In this document: positions 10,206-18,499 of the stretch, in pieces
Layout of the letters: each line of letters starts with the position of its first letter
Numbering within the stretch: position 1 is the first letter of the stretch
Source of the DNA: Desulfuromonas sp. DDH964
GTDB taxonomy: Bacteria; Desulfobacterota; Desulfuromonadia; Desulfuromonadales; DDH964
Assembly (NCBI RefSeq): GCF_001611275.1
Contig: NZ_CP015080.1
Span: 1,550,001-1,614,000 of the forward strand
Direction of reading: 5' to 3'
Length of the DNA stretch: 64,000 bases
Notes under the pieces: generated by a model
Seen by the model: the letters and a program-made list of their open reading frames with translations, nothing else
Told to the model about the DNA's origin: nothing
Databases searched by the model: none
Program-made: the position numbers and the translations under genes

Positions 10206-11423
10206 ATGCCTAAGTTTACATGGGAAGGAAAGGCGCGCACCGGAGCGCAGCAAAAGGGCGAAATGGAGGCTCCCAATGAAGCCGCCGTCATGGCCCAGCT
10301 GCGGCGCCAGGGGATCATGCCGAGCAAGATCCGCGAGCGGGGTCGCGGCATGGAAATTAATCTGAAAATTCCCGGTTTCGAACCGAAGATTACCACCAAG
10401 GACCTGGTCGTCTTCACCCGCCAGTTCGCGACCATGATCGACGCCGGTCTCCCCCTGGTGCAGTGCCTCGACATCCTCTCCCGCCAGCAACCGAATCGGA
10501 CTTTCAAAAAGATTCTGACCCAGGTCAAGGAGAGCGTCGAGTCTGGCTCCACCTTTGCCGACGCCCTGAAAAAGCATCCGAAGGCCTTCGACGAGCTTTA
10601 TGTCAACCTGGTGGCGGCCGGCGAGGTCGGCGGTATCCTCGATACCATCCTCAACCGCCTGGCCGCCTATATTGAAAAAGCCCTGAAGCTGAAGAAGCAG
10701 GTCAAGAGCGCCATGACCTATCCGACCACCATCATCGGCATCGCCGTCGTCGTCATTGCCGTCATCCTGATCTTTGTCATCCCTGCTTTCGAGAAGATGT
10801 TCGCCGACTTCGGTGGCAGCCTGCCGGCACCAACTCAGATCGTCATCAATCTGAGCAATTTCATTCAGGACTATATCCTGGTGATCATCGGGAGCATTGT
10901 CGCCACCATTTGGCTTGTCAAGCGCATCTACCGGACCCCCAAGGGAAGGGAGAAGATCGACGACTGGGCGCTAAAAGCGCCGATTTTCGGCATCCTGATT
11001 CGCAAGGTGGCGGTCGCCAAGTTCACCCGGACTTTGGGGACGATGATTTCCAGCGGCGTGCCGATTCTCGACGGGCTTGAAATCGTCGCCAAGACCGCCG
11101 GCAACAAGACGGTCGAAAAGGCGATCTACCGGGTGCGACAGAGCATCAGCGAAGGAAAGACAATTGCCGAGCCGTTGGAAAAATCGGGAGTCTTCCCGCC
11201 AATGGTCTGCCAGATGATTGCCGTCGGTGAACAGTCCGGGGCCATCGACACCATGCTCAACAAGATCGCCGACTTCTATGACGACGAGGTCGACGATGCC
11301 GTAGGTAATCTAACGGCGATGATGGAACCGCTTTTGATGCTCTTTCTCGGGACGACGGTCGGTGGCCTGGTTATCGCCATGTACCTGCCGATCTTCAAAC
11401 TCGCCGGGACGGTGGGAGGCTAG
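10206..11423 (+). CDS. pilC: Type IV pilus inner-membrane platform protein PilC
   Basis: The polytopic membrane protein on which PilB and PilT act. It has 405 residues, normal for PilC/GspF. Two T2SSF cytoplasmic repeats are visible, each with an FTRQFATMIDAGLPLVQCL-type or FTRTLGTMISSGVPILDGL-type motif (about residues 67-85 and 274-292). Hydrophobic segments lie near 170-190, 220-240 and 375-395. The N-terminus MPKFTWEGKARTG is characteristic of the family. A GAGAGG ribosome-binding site precedes the ATG. Confidence 0.96.
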   Translation: MPKFTWEGKARTGAQQKGEMEAPNEAAVMAQLRRQGIMPSKIRERGRGMEINLKIPGFEPKITTKDLVVFTRQFATMIDAGLPLVQCLDILSRQQPNRTFKKILTQVKESVESGSTFADALKKHPKAFDELYVNLVAAGEVGGILDTILNRLAAYIEKALKLKKQVKSAMTYPTTIIGIAVVVIAVILIFVIPAFEKMFADFGGSLPAPTQIVINLSNFIQDYILVIIGSIVATIWLVKRIYRTPKGREKIDDWALKAPIFGILIRKVAVAKFTRTLGTMISSGVPILDGLEIVAKTAGNKTVEKAIYRVRQSISEGKTIAEPLEKSGVFPPMVCQMIAVGEQSGAIDTMLNKIADFYDDEVDDAVGNLTAMMEPLLMLFLGTTVGGLVIAMYLPIFKLAGTVGG

Positions 11424-11432
11424 CCCCTATTC

Positions 11433-13136
11433 ATGGCCGGCTATCGTGGCGCGGGAGGCCATGGCGAACGGGCCGAACACCAGCGGCTGATTCTGTTTCT
11501 GGTCTCGCGGATCCTGGTGATCTCCCTCTTCCTCGGGGGGACGATTGTCTATCAGTTCCGCAGTTCCCTCGGGCAACCCCCGGTTGTCATCACCTATCTC
11601 TACCTGCTGGTCGGCATCTCCTACCTGCATGCAGTGGTCAGCGGCTTCCTGTTGTTACGTCTTCCGGGGCGCGCCGTCACCCAGTTCATGGCCTCCTGGG
11701 ACCTGTTGCTGGCTACCGCGCTGATCTATCTGAGCGGCGGGATCGATAGCCTCTTCTCGTTTCTTTACCTGCTGATCATCGTTACCGTCAGTCTGCTTCT
11801 CCCGCGGCGGGATGTGGTTTTCGTCGCCTGTGCTTCGGCCATCCTCTACGGCAGCCTGCTCGACTTGCAGTATTTCGGTCTGTTGCATGGGTTGCCCGGG
11901 CTCGATTTTGCCCACCGTACCGATGGCCGGGACGTCTTCTATGCGGTATTTATCAATGTTACCGGGTTTTTGCTCACCGCCCTTCTCGCCGGCGCGCTTT
12001 CCGAACGGCTGCAGCGCAGTCAGCAGGCCCTGGAGCAGAAAGAGATCGACTACGAGGAGCTGGAGAATCTGAATCGCTCTATTCAGGCCACCATCCACAC
12101 TGGCCTGATGGTCGTTAACCGATCCGGTCGCATTCGCCTTTTCAACCAGGCGGCCGAACGGATGACCGGCTATACTCTGCACGAGGTCTACAACCTGGAT
12201 ATTCGCCAGCTGATTCCGGAAATGGCGGTCATTGGCGAGTCTGGGCTGCAGGAGATCAGCCGCGGCCAGACCTCCTTCAGCAGCCGCGATGGGCAACGGA
12301 AAATATTCGGGTTTGCCTCGTCGCGGGTTGAGAACGGCCGTGAAGGGGAGGGTGGGCTACTCGTCGTTTTCCAGGACCTCACCCAGGTTCTCGAAATGGA
12401 AGAGCGGCTGAAGCGGGCCGACCGCCTCGCTGCGGTGGGGCGGCTGGCGGCCGGCATGGCCCATGAGATCCGCAACCCCCTCGCCTCCATCAGCGGTTCC
12501 GTGCAACTTATGCTGGAGGGGACGGATCTCCCGGAGGACGACCGCCGGCTGATGGGGATCGTCGTCCGCGAGGCGGATCGTTTGAGCGCGCTGCTGACTG
12601 ATTTTCTGGTCTATGCACGGCCGCGCAAGCCGGCGCCGGAACACTTCGATCCGGCCCTGCTGCTCGACGAAATTATTGACATGGTAATGGGCGATGTCCG
12701 CTCTAGCGCAATCAGCGTTGAGCGGCATTACCAGGCCAGGGTTTTGGTCGAACTCGACCGGACCATGCTGTGGCAAATCTTCTGGGATCTGTTGATCAAC
12801 GCCGTCGAGGCGATGCCGGAGGGGGGCCGCCTGCGGGTGACGATGACCGTCGAACAAGCTGGCCTGCGCCTGGCGATCGAAGATTCCGGGCCAGGCATAC
12901 CGGCCAGGGAATGGGGACGCATCTTCGAGCCCTTTTTTACCACCAAGGCTCAGGGGACTGGCCTTGGCCTAGCCACGGTTTTTTCCCTCGTCGAGGTCAA
13001 TGGTGGCACGATCCACCTGGAAGCCGGAAGTCTGGGCGGGGCCTGTTTTGTCCTGCACTTTCCCCTGGGACCGGATCAGCATCCGAACGGCAGCGAGCCG
13101 CTGCGATTGCAAGGGCAGGTCGATCATGAAGAGTAA
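11433..13136 (+). CDS. pilS: PilS-type sensor histidine kinase
   Basis: Membrane sensor kinase that pairs with PilR. It has 567 residues. About six hydrophobic segments fill residues 20-195, followed by a PAS domain (about 215-320), HisKA with the phospho-acceptor His in MAHEIRNPLASISG (His about 344), and a HATPase domain with a DSGPGIP G1 box and GTGLGLA G2 box. The start is the first ATG 9 nt after the pilC stop. The pilR ATG lies inside its 3' end (11-nt overlap), which implies coupled translation. In known PilSR systems the signal is the amount of pilin in the inner membrane. Confidence 0.93.
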   Translation: MAGYRGAGGHGERAEHQRLILFLVSRILVISLFLGGTIVYQFRSSLGQPPVVITYLYLLVGISYLHAVVSGFLLLRLPGRAVTQFMASWDLLLATALIYLSGGIDSLFSFLYLLIIVTVSLLLPRRDVVFVACASAILYGSLLDLQYFGLLHGLPGLDFAHRTDGRDVFYAVFINVTGFLLTALLAGALSERLQRSQQALEQKEIDYEELENLNRSIQATIHTGLMVVNRSGRIRLFNQAAERMTGYTLHEVYNLDIRQLIPEMAVIGESGLQEISRGQTSFSSRDGQRKIFGFASSRVENGREGEGGLLVVFQDLTQVLEMEERLKRADRLAAVGRLAAGMAHEIRNPLASISGSVQLMLEGTDLPEDDRRLMGIVVREADRLSALLTDFLVYARPRKPAPEHFDPALLLDEIIDMVMGDVRSSAISVERHYQARVLVELDRTMLWQIFWDLLINAVEAMPEGGRLRVTMTVEQAGLRLAIEDSGPGIPAREWGRIFEPFFTTKAQGTGLGLATVFSLVEVNGGTIHLEAGSLGGACFVLHFPLGPDQHPNGSEPLRLQGQVDHEE

Positions 13137-14520
13137 ATCCTCCGCACCCCGGGTCCTTATCGTTGATGATGAAACCAGCATGCGCGAATTTCTCGGCATC
13201 ATGCTGGGCCGGGAGGGGTATCGTGTCGATACGGCGGCGGACGGCGTCCAGGCCCTCGCCTATCTGCAGCACACCCCCTGCGACCTGGTCATCAGCGACA
13301 TCAATATGCCGCGCTTGGGAGGGATTGAACTGCTCGCCCGGATCAAGGAGAAATGGCCGGAGACGGTGGTGATCATGATCACCGCCTTTTCCTCGACCGA
13401 CGAAGCGGTCGAGGCGATGAAGCAGGGGGCTTACGATTACATCACCAAGCCCTTCAAAAACGAGGAAATCCGCCTCATCATCAAAAACGCTCTGGAGCGG
13501 CGCAGTCTGCGGCAGGAGAACCAGCAGCTCAAAAAGGAGCTAGGCCAGCGCTATTCCTTTGCCGGGCTGATCGGCAAGAGCCGCGAAATGCAGCTCATTT
13601 ACGACCTGATCGAAAAGGTCGCCGCCAGCCGCGCCAACGTTTTGATCTCCGGGGAGAGCGGAACCGGAAAAGAGCTGGTGGCGCGGGCGATTCATCATCA
13701 AAGCGAACGGCGCGAGCGTCCTTTCGTCCCCATCAACTGCGGCGCCATTCCGGAAAACCTCCTCGAAAGTGAGCTTTTCGGCCATGAAAAGGGTGCTTTT
13801 ACCGGCGCCACCCAGCAAAAACTGGGCCTCTTCGAGGTCGCCGATGGCGGGACCCTCTTCCTCGACGAAATCGGCGAATTGCCCCAGATGATGCAGGTCA
13901 AGCTGCTGCGGGTGCTCCAGGAGCGGGAACTGCGGCGGGTCGGCGGGACCCGGAATATTCCGGTCGACGTTCGCCTGGTCGCTGCCTCCAACAAGGACCT
14001 TGCCAGTGAGGTCGCCCGGGGCGCCTTTCGCGAGGATCTCTTTTACCGGATCAATGTCATCCCCCTGCATCTGCCACCACTACGCGAGCGGCGGGGGGAT
14101 ATCCCTCTGCTGCTAGAACATTTCTATCGCCAACTGACCGGCAGAGAAACCCTGCGGGTCACCGAGGGGGCGATGCGCCGGCTCCTCGACTATCCCTGGC
14201 CGGGCAATATCCGGGAACTGGAGAACGTGGTGGAGCGTTGCATGGTGCTCGACCAGGGGGATGAACTGCGGGAAGAATCGCTGCCGCCCCAACTTTTGGG
14301 GTGTGTTTCAGGGGGGATGTCTGCCATTGATCAGTTTCCGGCGGAGGGGCTCGATCTCGACGCTTACCTCGGCGAGATCGAAAAGGGCCTGTTGCTCAAG
14401 GCCCTGGAGCGGAGCGGCGGTGTCCGCAAACAGGCGGCGACCCTGCTTGGTATCACCTTTCGTTCTATCCGTTATCGCCTCGCCAAGTTCGAACTTGCGA
14501 CGGACGACGAAGACGAGTAG
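13126..14520 (+). CDS. pilR: PilR-type sigma-54-dependent response regulator
   Basis: An NtrC-family activator of 464 residues. The start is the ATG at 13126, which overlaps pilS. Upstream in-frame codons only read through pilS. Its receiver domain has the phospho-acceptor Asp in VISDINMPRLGG (about residue 58). The AAA+ domain has Walker A GESGTGKE and the sigma-54 contact loop GAFTGAT (about 223-229), with GGTLFLDEIGELP as Walker B. The C-terminal Fis-type helix-turn-helix is around LERSGGVRKQAATLLGIT. A good sigma-54 promoter lies 160 bp after its stop, in front of pilA, so pilA is the obvious target. Confidence 0.95.
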   Translation: MKSKSSAPRVLIVDDETSMREFLGIMLGREGYRVDTAADGVQALAYLQHTPCDLVISDINMPRLGGIELLARIKEKWPETVVIMITAFSSTDEAVEAMKQGAYDYITKPFKNEEIRLIIKNALERRSLRQENQQLKKELGQRYSFAGLIGKSREMQLIYDLIEKVAASRANVLISGESGTGKELVARAIHHQSERRERPFVPINCGAIPENLLESELFGHEKGAFTGATQQKLGLFEVADGGTLFLDEIGELPQMMQVKLLRVLQERELRRVGGTRNIPVDVRLVAASNKDLASEVARGAFREDLFYRINVIPLHLPPLRERRGDIPLLLEHFYRQLTGRETLRVTEGAMRRLLDYPWPGNIRELENVVERCMVLDQGDELREESLPPQLLGCVSGGMSAIDQFPAEGLDLDAYLGEIEKGLLLKALERSGGVRKQAATLLGITFRSIRYRLAKFELATDDEDE

Positions 14521-14680
14521 ACTTCTGGGGTGGCAAGGACTGGAGTGACAAAGTTTGTCATTGGGTACTGCCGCATTTTGGCGGCTGCGAGCCACTTTCC
14601 TGCCCCGGTTAATACCAGATCATCCCGCAGGACCCCCGCATTTTTAAAGGGTTGCAGGGAAAGTTCACAAAAATAAACTA

Positions 14681-14698
14681 TTGGCACAATGATTGCTA
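14681..14698 (+). promoter_or_regulatory. Sigma-54 (RpoN) promoter of pilA
   Basis: TTGGCACAATGATTGCTA has the -24 GG and -12 GC pairs separated by exactly 10 bp and matches TGGCAC-N5-TTGCT fully. It lies between pilR, a sigma-54 activator, and pilA, leaving a leader of about 120 nt before the pilA ATG. Confidence 0.92.
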
Positions 14699-14718
14699 GG
14701 TAAGCAAGGAAAGTTTGG

Positions 14719-14767
14719 ATGGACGAACGGTCCGATTGGGTTGCTTCCGATCGGGTTGTCCCGTCCA
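14719..14767 (+). promoter_or_regulatory. Imperfect hairpin in the pilA 5' leader
   Basis: GGACG/CGTCC and CCGAT/ATCGG pair across a loop in the transcribed leader of pilA. It is followed by a small CCGG-TTTG-CCGG hairpin near 14781-14793 and the AAAGGAG ribosome-binding site at 14814-14820. The fold could stabilise the abundant pilin message. This is read by eye from complementarity. Confidence 0.45.
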
Positions 14768-14829
14768 CGATGTCAAGGTTGCCGGTTTGCCGGCATTAAT
14801 CTGTCCACCCAGGAAAGGAGAACAAAACC

Positions 14830-15042
14830 ATGCTGAAAATGTTCAGAAAATCTGAGAAGGGTTTTACCCTGATCGAGCTGTTGATCGTCGTCGCGATCAT
14901 CGGTATCCTGGCGGCCATCGCCATTCCCCAGTTCGCTTCCTACCGCCAGAAAGCTTTCAACTCAGCGGCTCAGAGCGACCTGAAAACAATGCGGACTTCG
15001 TTAGAAAGTTTTTACACGGATAACTACTACTATCCTTATTAA
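14830..15042 (+). CDS. pilA: Short aromatic-rich type IVa pilin (e-pilin type)
   Basis: Major pilin with a leader of 11 residues ending KG, then [18 protein letters not shown] (F+1, E+5). The mature chain is only 59 residues, without the usual globular C-terminal domain. This matches the short PilA of Geobacter, whose conductive-filament role has been debated since nanowires were also shown to be cytochrome filaments. Mature-chain aromatics are F1, F24, Y27, F32, F50, Y51, Y55, Y56, Y57 and Y59, ten in all, with a YYYPY end. A strong AAAGGAG lies 9 nt before the ATG and a sigma-54 promoter upstream. It sits between pilSR and a small secreted protein, as in Geobacter, where that partner (PilA-C/Spc) stabilises it. 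PilD (21670) would process it. Confidence 0.95.
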   Translation: MLKMFRKSEKGFTLIELLIVVAIIGILAAIAIPQFASYRQKAFNSAAQSDLKTMRTSLESFYTDNYYYPY

Positions 15043-15092
15043 ATTATCTCAATCGGAATTTGTTTTGGTTACCTCTTCAGAATAGGAGAAAT

Positions 15093-15479
15093 ATGATGAA
15101 AACACTCGGTGGAATTCTTGCTGTCTTGATGTTATTGGTTTCTGCGAACAGCGTTTTTGCGGCACATACTGGTACTCTACAAAGTGGCGAGGTTAGCCTT
15201 TCCACCTCCGGTGGCACGCCTGATCCATTGATTATCGGCCTCTCGCCCAAAGTGACGGCCCGCTATATTAATCCAGGAACGACCCAAGCTACAGCACAAT
15301 GGTTTGCCATTGCAACCGCTCATCCTGGTGGCAATACTGTTTATGGGACAGCGCAAAATCTGAATAATATCTGGCAAAAAGGCTTTAAAACTGGAACTGC
15401 TCTTACGACTGACCTTATGAATATTCCCGTGTCCGTTAACTCTGCCGACGATTGGTCAAATAACGGTTGGAAATATTGA
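15093..15479 (+). CDS. Small secreted protein downstream of pilA, candidate detached pilin globular domain (PilA-C/Spc-like)
   Basis: A 128-residue protein with a clear signal peptide (MMKTLGGILAVLMLLVSANS, cleavage after VFA). The mature part has Gly/Thr/Ser-rich beta-type sequence with VTARYINPGTT and a C-terminal DDWSNNGWKY. Its position directly after a truncated pilin matches the Geobacter arrangement in which the globular half of an ancestral long pilin is encoded separately (PilA-C, also called Spc) and pairs with short PilA. The start could be either of two adjacent ATGs (15093 or 15096), since AGGAG lies at 15084-15088. The gene is more AT-rich than its neighbours. Homology to PilA-C is inferred from position, export signal and size, not from a search. 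Confidence 0.7.
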   Translation: MMKTLGGILAVLMLLVSANSVFAAHTGTLQSGEVSLSTSGGTPDPLIIGLSPKVTARYINPGTTQATAQWFAIATAHPGGNTVYGTAQNLNNIWQKGFKTGTALTTDLMNIPVSVNSADDWSNNGWKY

Positions 15480-15491
15480 TTTTTCATTTTT

Positions 15492-15537
15492 ACATTATGC
15501 AAAAAGCCCCTCATGTGAGGGGCTTTTTGCATAATGT
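15492..15537 (+). terminator. Perfect 22-bp inverted repeat, bidirectional-type terminator after the pilin pair
   Basis: Arms at 15492-15513 and 15516-15537 are perfectly complementary with only a 2-nt centre. The core is AAAAAGCCCCTCA paired to TGAGGGGCTTTTT, so each strand has a GC stem followed by a T-run. It would end the pilA transcript and isolate the PglL-like gene from the sigma-54 promoter. Confidence 0.9.
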
Positions 15538-15591
15538 CGCTGAAGGGAGTAGTCGTCAAGCTGTTCGGAATGATAGGAATGACAGTAGTGT

Positions 15592-17586
15592 ATGGCCAAG
15601 TTGATAGTGCCGCTTAGCGAAGATGAAAAATCGAACGGAACAAGAAACGCAAAGAGGTTTGAAGAATCAGACCGAGATGTCAAGGGAAATGTCCGGGATG
15701 GATGCCTTGCCGATCTAGTGATGCGGTCCTGTCGGTTTTTTGGGGGCGCGTGCGGGGGATCGAAGCTTCTCACCGTCTTTATCCTCCTTCTGCAATTTAC
15801 TATCCTGCCGGGACTCGGAGACATGGATAAGGCCGGGAAGCTTTTCCCGTTGGTAGTGGTCACCCTTCTCTGTGCCCTGATTTTTTTATGGTCCGGGTCT
15901 TCTTTGCGGCTTTCACCGGTCATGGGGCTGTTTGCCCTTTTCTGGCTGGTTCTGCAAGTTTCCGCGACTCAGGCTTTTCAACCCCACTGGGCCCTGATTC
16001 AGAACGGCATCCTCGCAATTTTACTCATTTTTTCTATGATGGTCGCCCAGTGGAGTTCTGATCATAACGAATTTAAGGGAATTTTTATTGTTGGGTTGCT
16101 GATTTTTGGTCTGTTTGCGGCTTTGCTCGGCCTATATGACTTTTCCCGGTTTTTGGTCCTGGGCCCGTCCTCCTCCATGGTGATTCCCTATCTCCTGCCA
16201 CCGAATCAAAGCCTGCGCATCGGTGGTCCCTACGGGCAGCCCAATCTGTTTGCCGTCTTTCTGACTGTCGTTCTGCTTGCCTATTTTTATCGCCATCTTC
16301 ATGCCTCGGCGATGTATCCCCAGGGGATATTTGTCTATTTTCGACACTTCCCATTCTTTGTTGTTGGTTTGGTATTTTTTCTGACTGGCTCCAGAGGAGG
16401 GTTGCTCTCCCTGTCCCTAATCCTCGGTGTGCTGGCTTGGCTGGTTGCCAGAGGGAAATACCTTTCAGATAATCGCCCCGGGCGGATGGAGTTTTCCCGT
16501 TTGCTACTTGTATTGCTGGGCGCCATGCTCTTGGCCAAGGGCCTAACCGCAGTACTGGCCCCTCACTTGGCACTGGGGAGCGAACTGATGGATACGGGGA
16601 TCAGTACTGACGCACGGTTCGTATTCTGGACCAGCGCATTTTTGATTTTCAAGTCGCATCCCTGGCTGGGGGTTGGACTGGACGGGTTTCAGTATTTTCA
16701 GGACGCTTATGGACCAAGGGCGCACGATCTGCTGGGGTTCGTTAACTACGAAGCGATGGGGAGTACTTCCTGGGCCCATAACGAGTTGTTGCAGATCCTT
16801 TCCGAGGGGGGAATCGGCGCTTTCCTTTTTGCACTAATACTCATTGGCCTACTTATCTTTGCCATTTGGCGCTGCTTTCTGCGAAACCGGGAGCCGTTTG
16901 GTCCCTTTTTCCTTTATAGCCACCTTCTTTTACTCCCCTTTATCTTCCAGTCGATGTTCAGCTGGCCGTTCCGTCATCCCGCTCTTCTGACCCTTTTTTT
17001 CGCTTGTTTGGGGATTCTCCTTGCCCAATATCCTCTCAAAGTCCTGAGGTTTTCCGCCCTTTGCAGGGGAATTCAGGTGATCCTCGTGCTCTGCGGATTG
17101 GCATTGACGGGCCTTTTATTTCAGCAGGAACTGGCCTTGGGAGCACTTAAACATGAAATGAGGATTCCCGGCCGGCTAGAATCCAGCTTTTCCAATTTTA
17201 CCATCCTGGCCGAAAACCCCTACAGTGCCAATCGCGCGCTTGTATCGGCTTTGCCGCGTTATCTGCATACGGCCCTTTCCCCTGGCCAACATAATCTGGC
17301 CCGACGAATTGTTCCCTACTACGAGCGTTTGTGCCATGTGAAGGGTTCGCGGGCCAACTGGTTTAATTTGGGCCTGCTATATTACACCCTTGGACGAGAA
17401 GGTGAGGCCAAAATGGCCGTTCGGAAGGCGATTCACCTTATGCCGTCATCGGATCTGTTCTGGCAATTCGATCATTATCTCAACATGCGCCAGGCCGCAC
17501 GGGAAACAGGTCGTCCCCTGGAGGAGTTTTTCCCACGACACAAACCCTATAACCCTTCACTGCTGGGTATGCCGATCTATGATTGA
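15592..17586 (+). CDS. PglL/Wzy-family O-oligosaccharyltransferase or O-antigen ligase with C-terminal TPR-like tail
   Basis: A 664-residue polytopic membrane protein. After a hydrophilic stretch (about 1-58) come roughly a dozen hydrophobic helices. Residues about 204-215 read GGPYGQPNLFAV, the Gly/Gln/Asn motif typical of PglL/PilO-type oligosaccharyltransferases, and a Wzy_C-like loop has TDARFVFWTSAF and WAHNELLQILSEGG (about 340-405). The soluble end includes a TPR-like unit (NLGLLYYTLGREGEAKMAV). Location next to the pilin pair suggests it glycosylates pilin or another secreted protein. An O-antigen ligase role cannot be excluded. The true start may lie further in, for example ATG at 15721, because the first 58 residues are unusual. 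It overlaps the next gene by 8 nt. Confidence 0.8.
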   Translation: MAKLIVPLSEDEKSNGTRNAKRFEESDRDVKGNVRDGCLADLVMRSCRFFGGACGGSKLLTVFILLLQFTILPGLGDMDKAGKLFPLVVVTLLCALIFLWSGSSLRLSPVMGLFALFWLVLQVSATQAFQPHWALIQNGILAILLIFSMMVAQWSSDHNEFKGIFIVGLLIFGLFAALLGLYDFSRFLVLGPSSSMVIPYLLPPNQSLRIGGPYGQPNLFAVFLTVVLLAYFYRHLHASAMYPQGIFVYFRHFPFFVVGLVFFLTGSRGGLLSLSLILGVLAWLVARGKYLSDNRPGRMEFSRLLLVLLGAMLLAKGLTAVLAPHLALGSELMDTGISTDARFVFWTSAFLIFKSHPWLGVGLDGFQYFQDAYGPRAHDLLGFVNYEAMGSTSWAHNELLQILSEGGIGAFLFALILIGLLIFAIWRCFLRNREPFGPFFLYSHLLLLPFIFQSMFSWPFRHPALLTLFFACLGILLAQYPLKVLRFSALCRGIQVILVLCGLALTGLLFQQELALGALKHEMRIPGRLESSFSNFTILAENPYSANRALVSALPRYLHTALSPGQHNLARRIVPYYERLCHVKGSRANWFNLGLLYYTLGREGEAKMAVRKAIHLMPSSDLFWQFDHYLNMRQAARETGRPLEEFFPRHKPYNPSLLGMPIYD

Positions 17587-18499
17587 GATCTCCCTCGAAA
17601 AAGTCACCAAAATTTACGATCCCGGACTATTTAGGAAAAAGGTCCATGCTGTTCAGGACTTGTCTATTGAGGTTCGCACTGGGGAAGTGTTCGGGCTGGT
17701 AGGTCCCAATGGAGCGGGAAAGAGTACCAGTATCCGGCTCCTTCTCGGGTTGAGTCGTCCCACCTTCGGGATCATCCGGTTCCGTTCACGTCTCTTGAGA
17801 AAATCTTGCTACCGCAAAGAATTCGGATACCTGCCTGAAAATCCTTATCTGTACGATCACTTGAACCTGGAAGAACTCCTCGCCTTCAGCGGTCGTGCCT
17901 CAGAGATGGACAGGGGAGTGGCGGAAAGACGGGGACAGGAGTTGATGGAAAGACTGGATATGCTCGAGTCCCGAAGACGGCCGATGCGCACCTTTTCCAA
18001 GGGAATGCTGCAGCGTGCCGGAATCTGTTTTGCTCTGATGCACGATCCCTCCGTGCTGATTTTGGACGAGCCTATGTCTGGTCTCGATCCTGTCGGTCGC
18101 CGCATGGTTTTTGAGCTAATTGGTGAATTGAAGGACCAGGGGAAAACCATATTCTTCTGTTCACATATTCTTACGGACGTAGAGCGCCTGTGTGACCGCA
18201 TTGGGGTGATGGTGGGTGGGCGACTGGTCCGTGTTCTCGGGCGGGAAGCTTTTGCTGACAACGTTGGTCCCTCGTTGCACCTTGTCGTGGCGCCCCTCAC
18301 AGAGGATCAGCGGAATGCTCTCGATACGCTGATCGGCGGGGTATTCAAGGAGCAGGGTCAGTACATTATTTCGTTCCCGGTTGCTGCGCTGCCGGTGGTC
18401 TCCTCACAGTTGAGCGCCATGGGAGTGGAGGTTCTTGGGAGCAGAAGCGGTCGCTTTTCCCTCGAGGAAATCTTTATGCAGGAAGTGGAGGCCAAATGA
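17579..18499 (+). CDS. ABC transporter ATP-binding protein (ABC-2 exporter type)
   Basis: A 306-residue ATPase that powers the permease encoded next. I chose the ATG at 17579 (MIEISLEKVTKIYDPG), which overlaps the preceding stop. An upstream in-frame ATG would run through the oligosaccharyltransferase. Motifs are Walker A GPNGAGKST (about 43-51), a signature variant FSKGMLQR (about 140-147) and Walker B VLILDEPMSGLDP (about 159-171). A C-terminal extension of about 80 residues is common in the NatA/CcmA-like exporters. It is coupled by a 4-nt overlap to the permease. The substrate is unknown. A similar ATPase, permease and TPR trio accompanies pilA in Geobacter genomes. Confidence 0.9.
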   Translation: MIEISLEKVTKIYDPGLFRKKVHAVQDLSIEVRTGEVFGLVGPNGAGKSTSIRLLLGLSRPTFGIIRFRSRLLRKSCYRKEFGYLPENPYLYDHLNLEELLAFSGRASEMDRGVAERRGQELMERLDMLESRRRPMRTFSKGMLQRAGICFALMHDPSVLILDEPMSGLDPVGRRMVFELIGELKDQGKTIFFCSHILTDVERLCDRIGVMVGGRLVRVLGREAFADNVGPSLHLVVAPLTEDQRNALDTLIGGVFKEQGQYIISFPVAALPVVSSQLSAMGVEVLGSRSGRFSLEEIFMQEVEAK

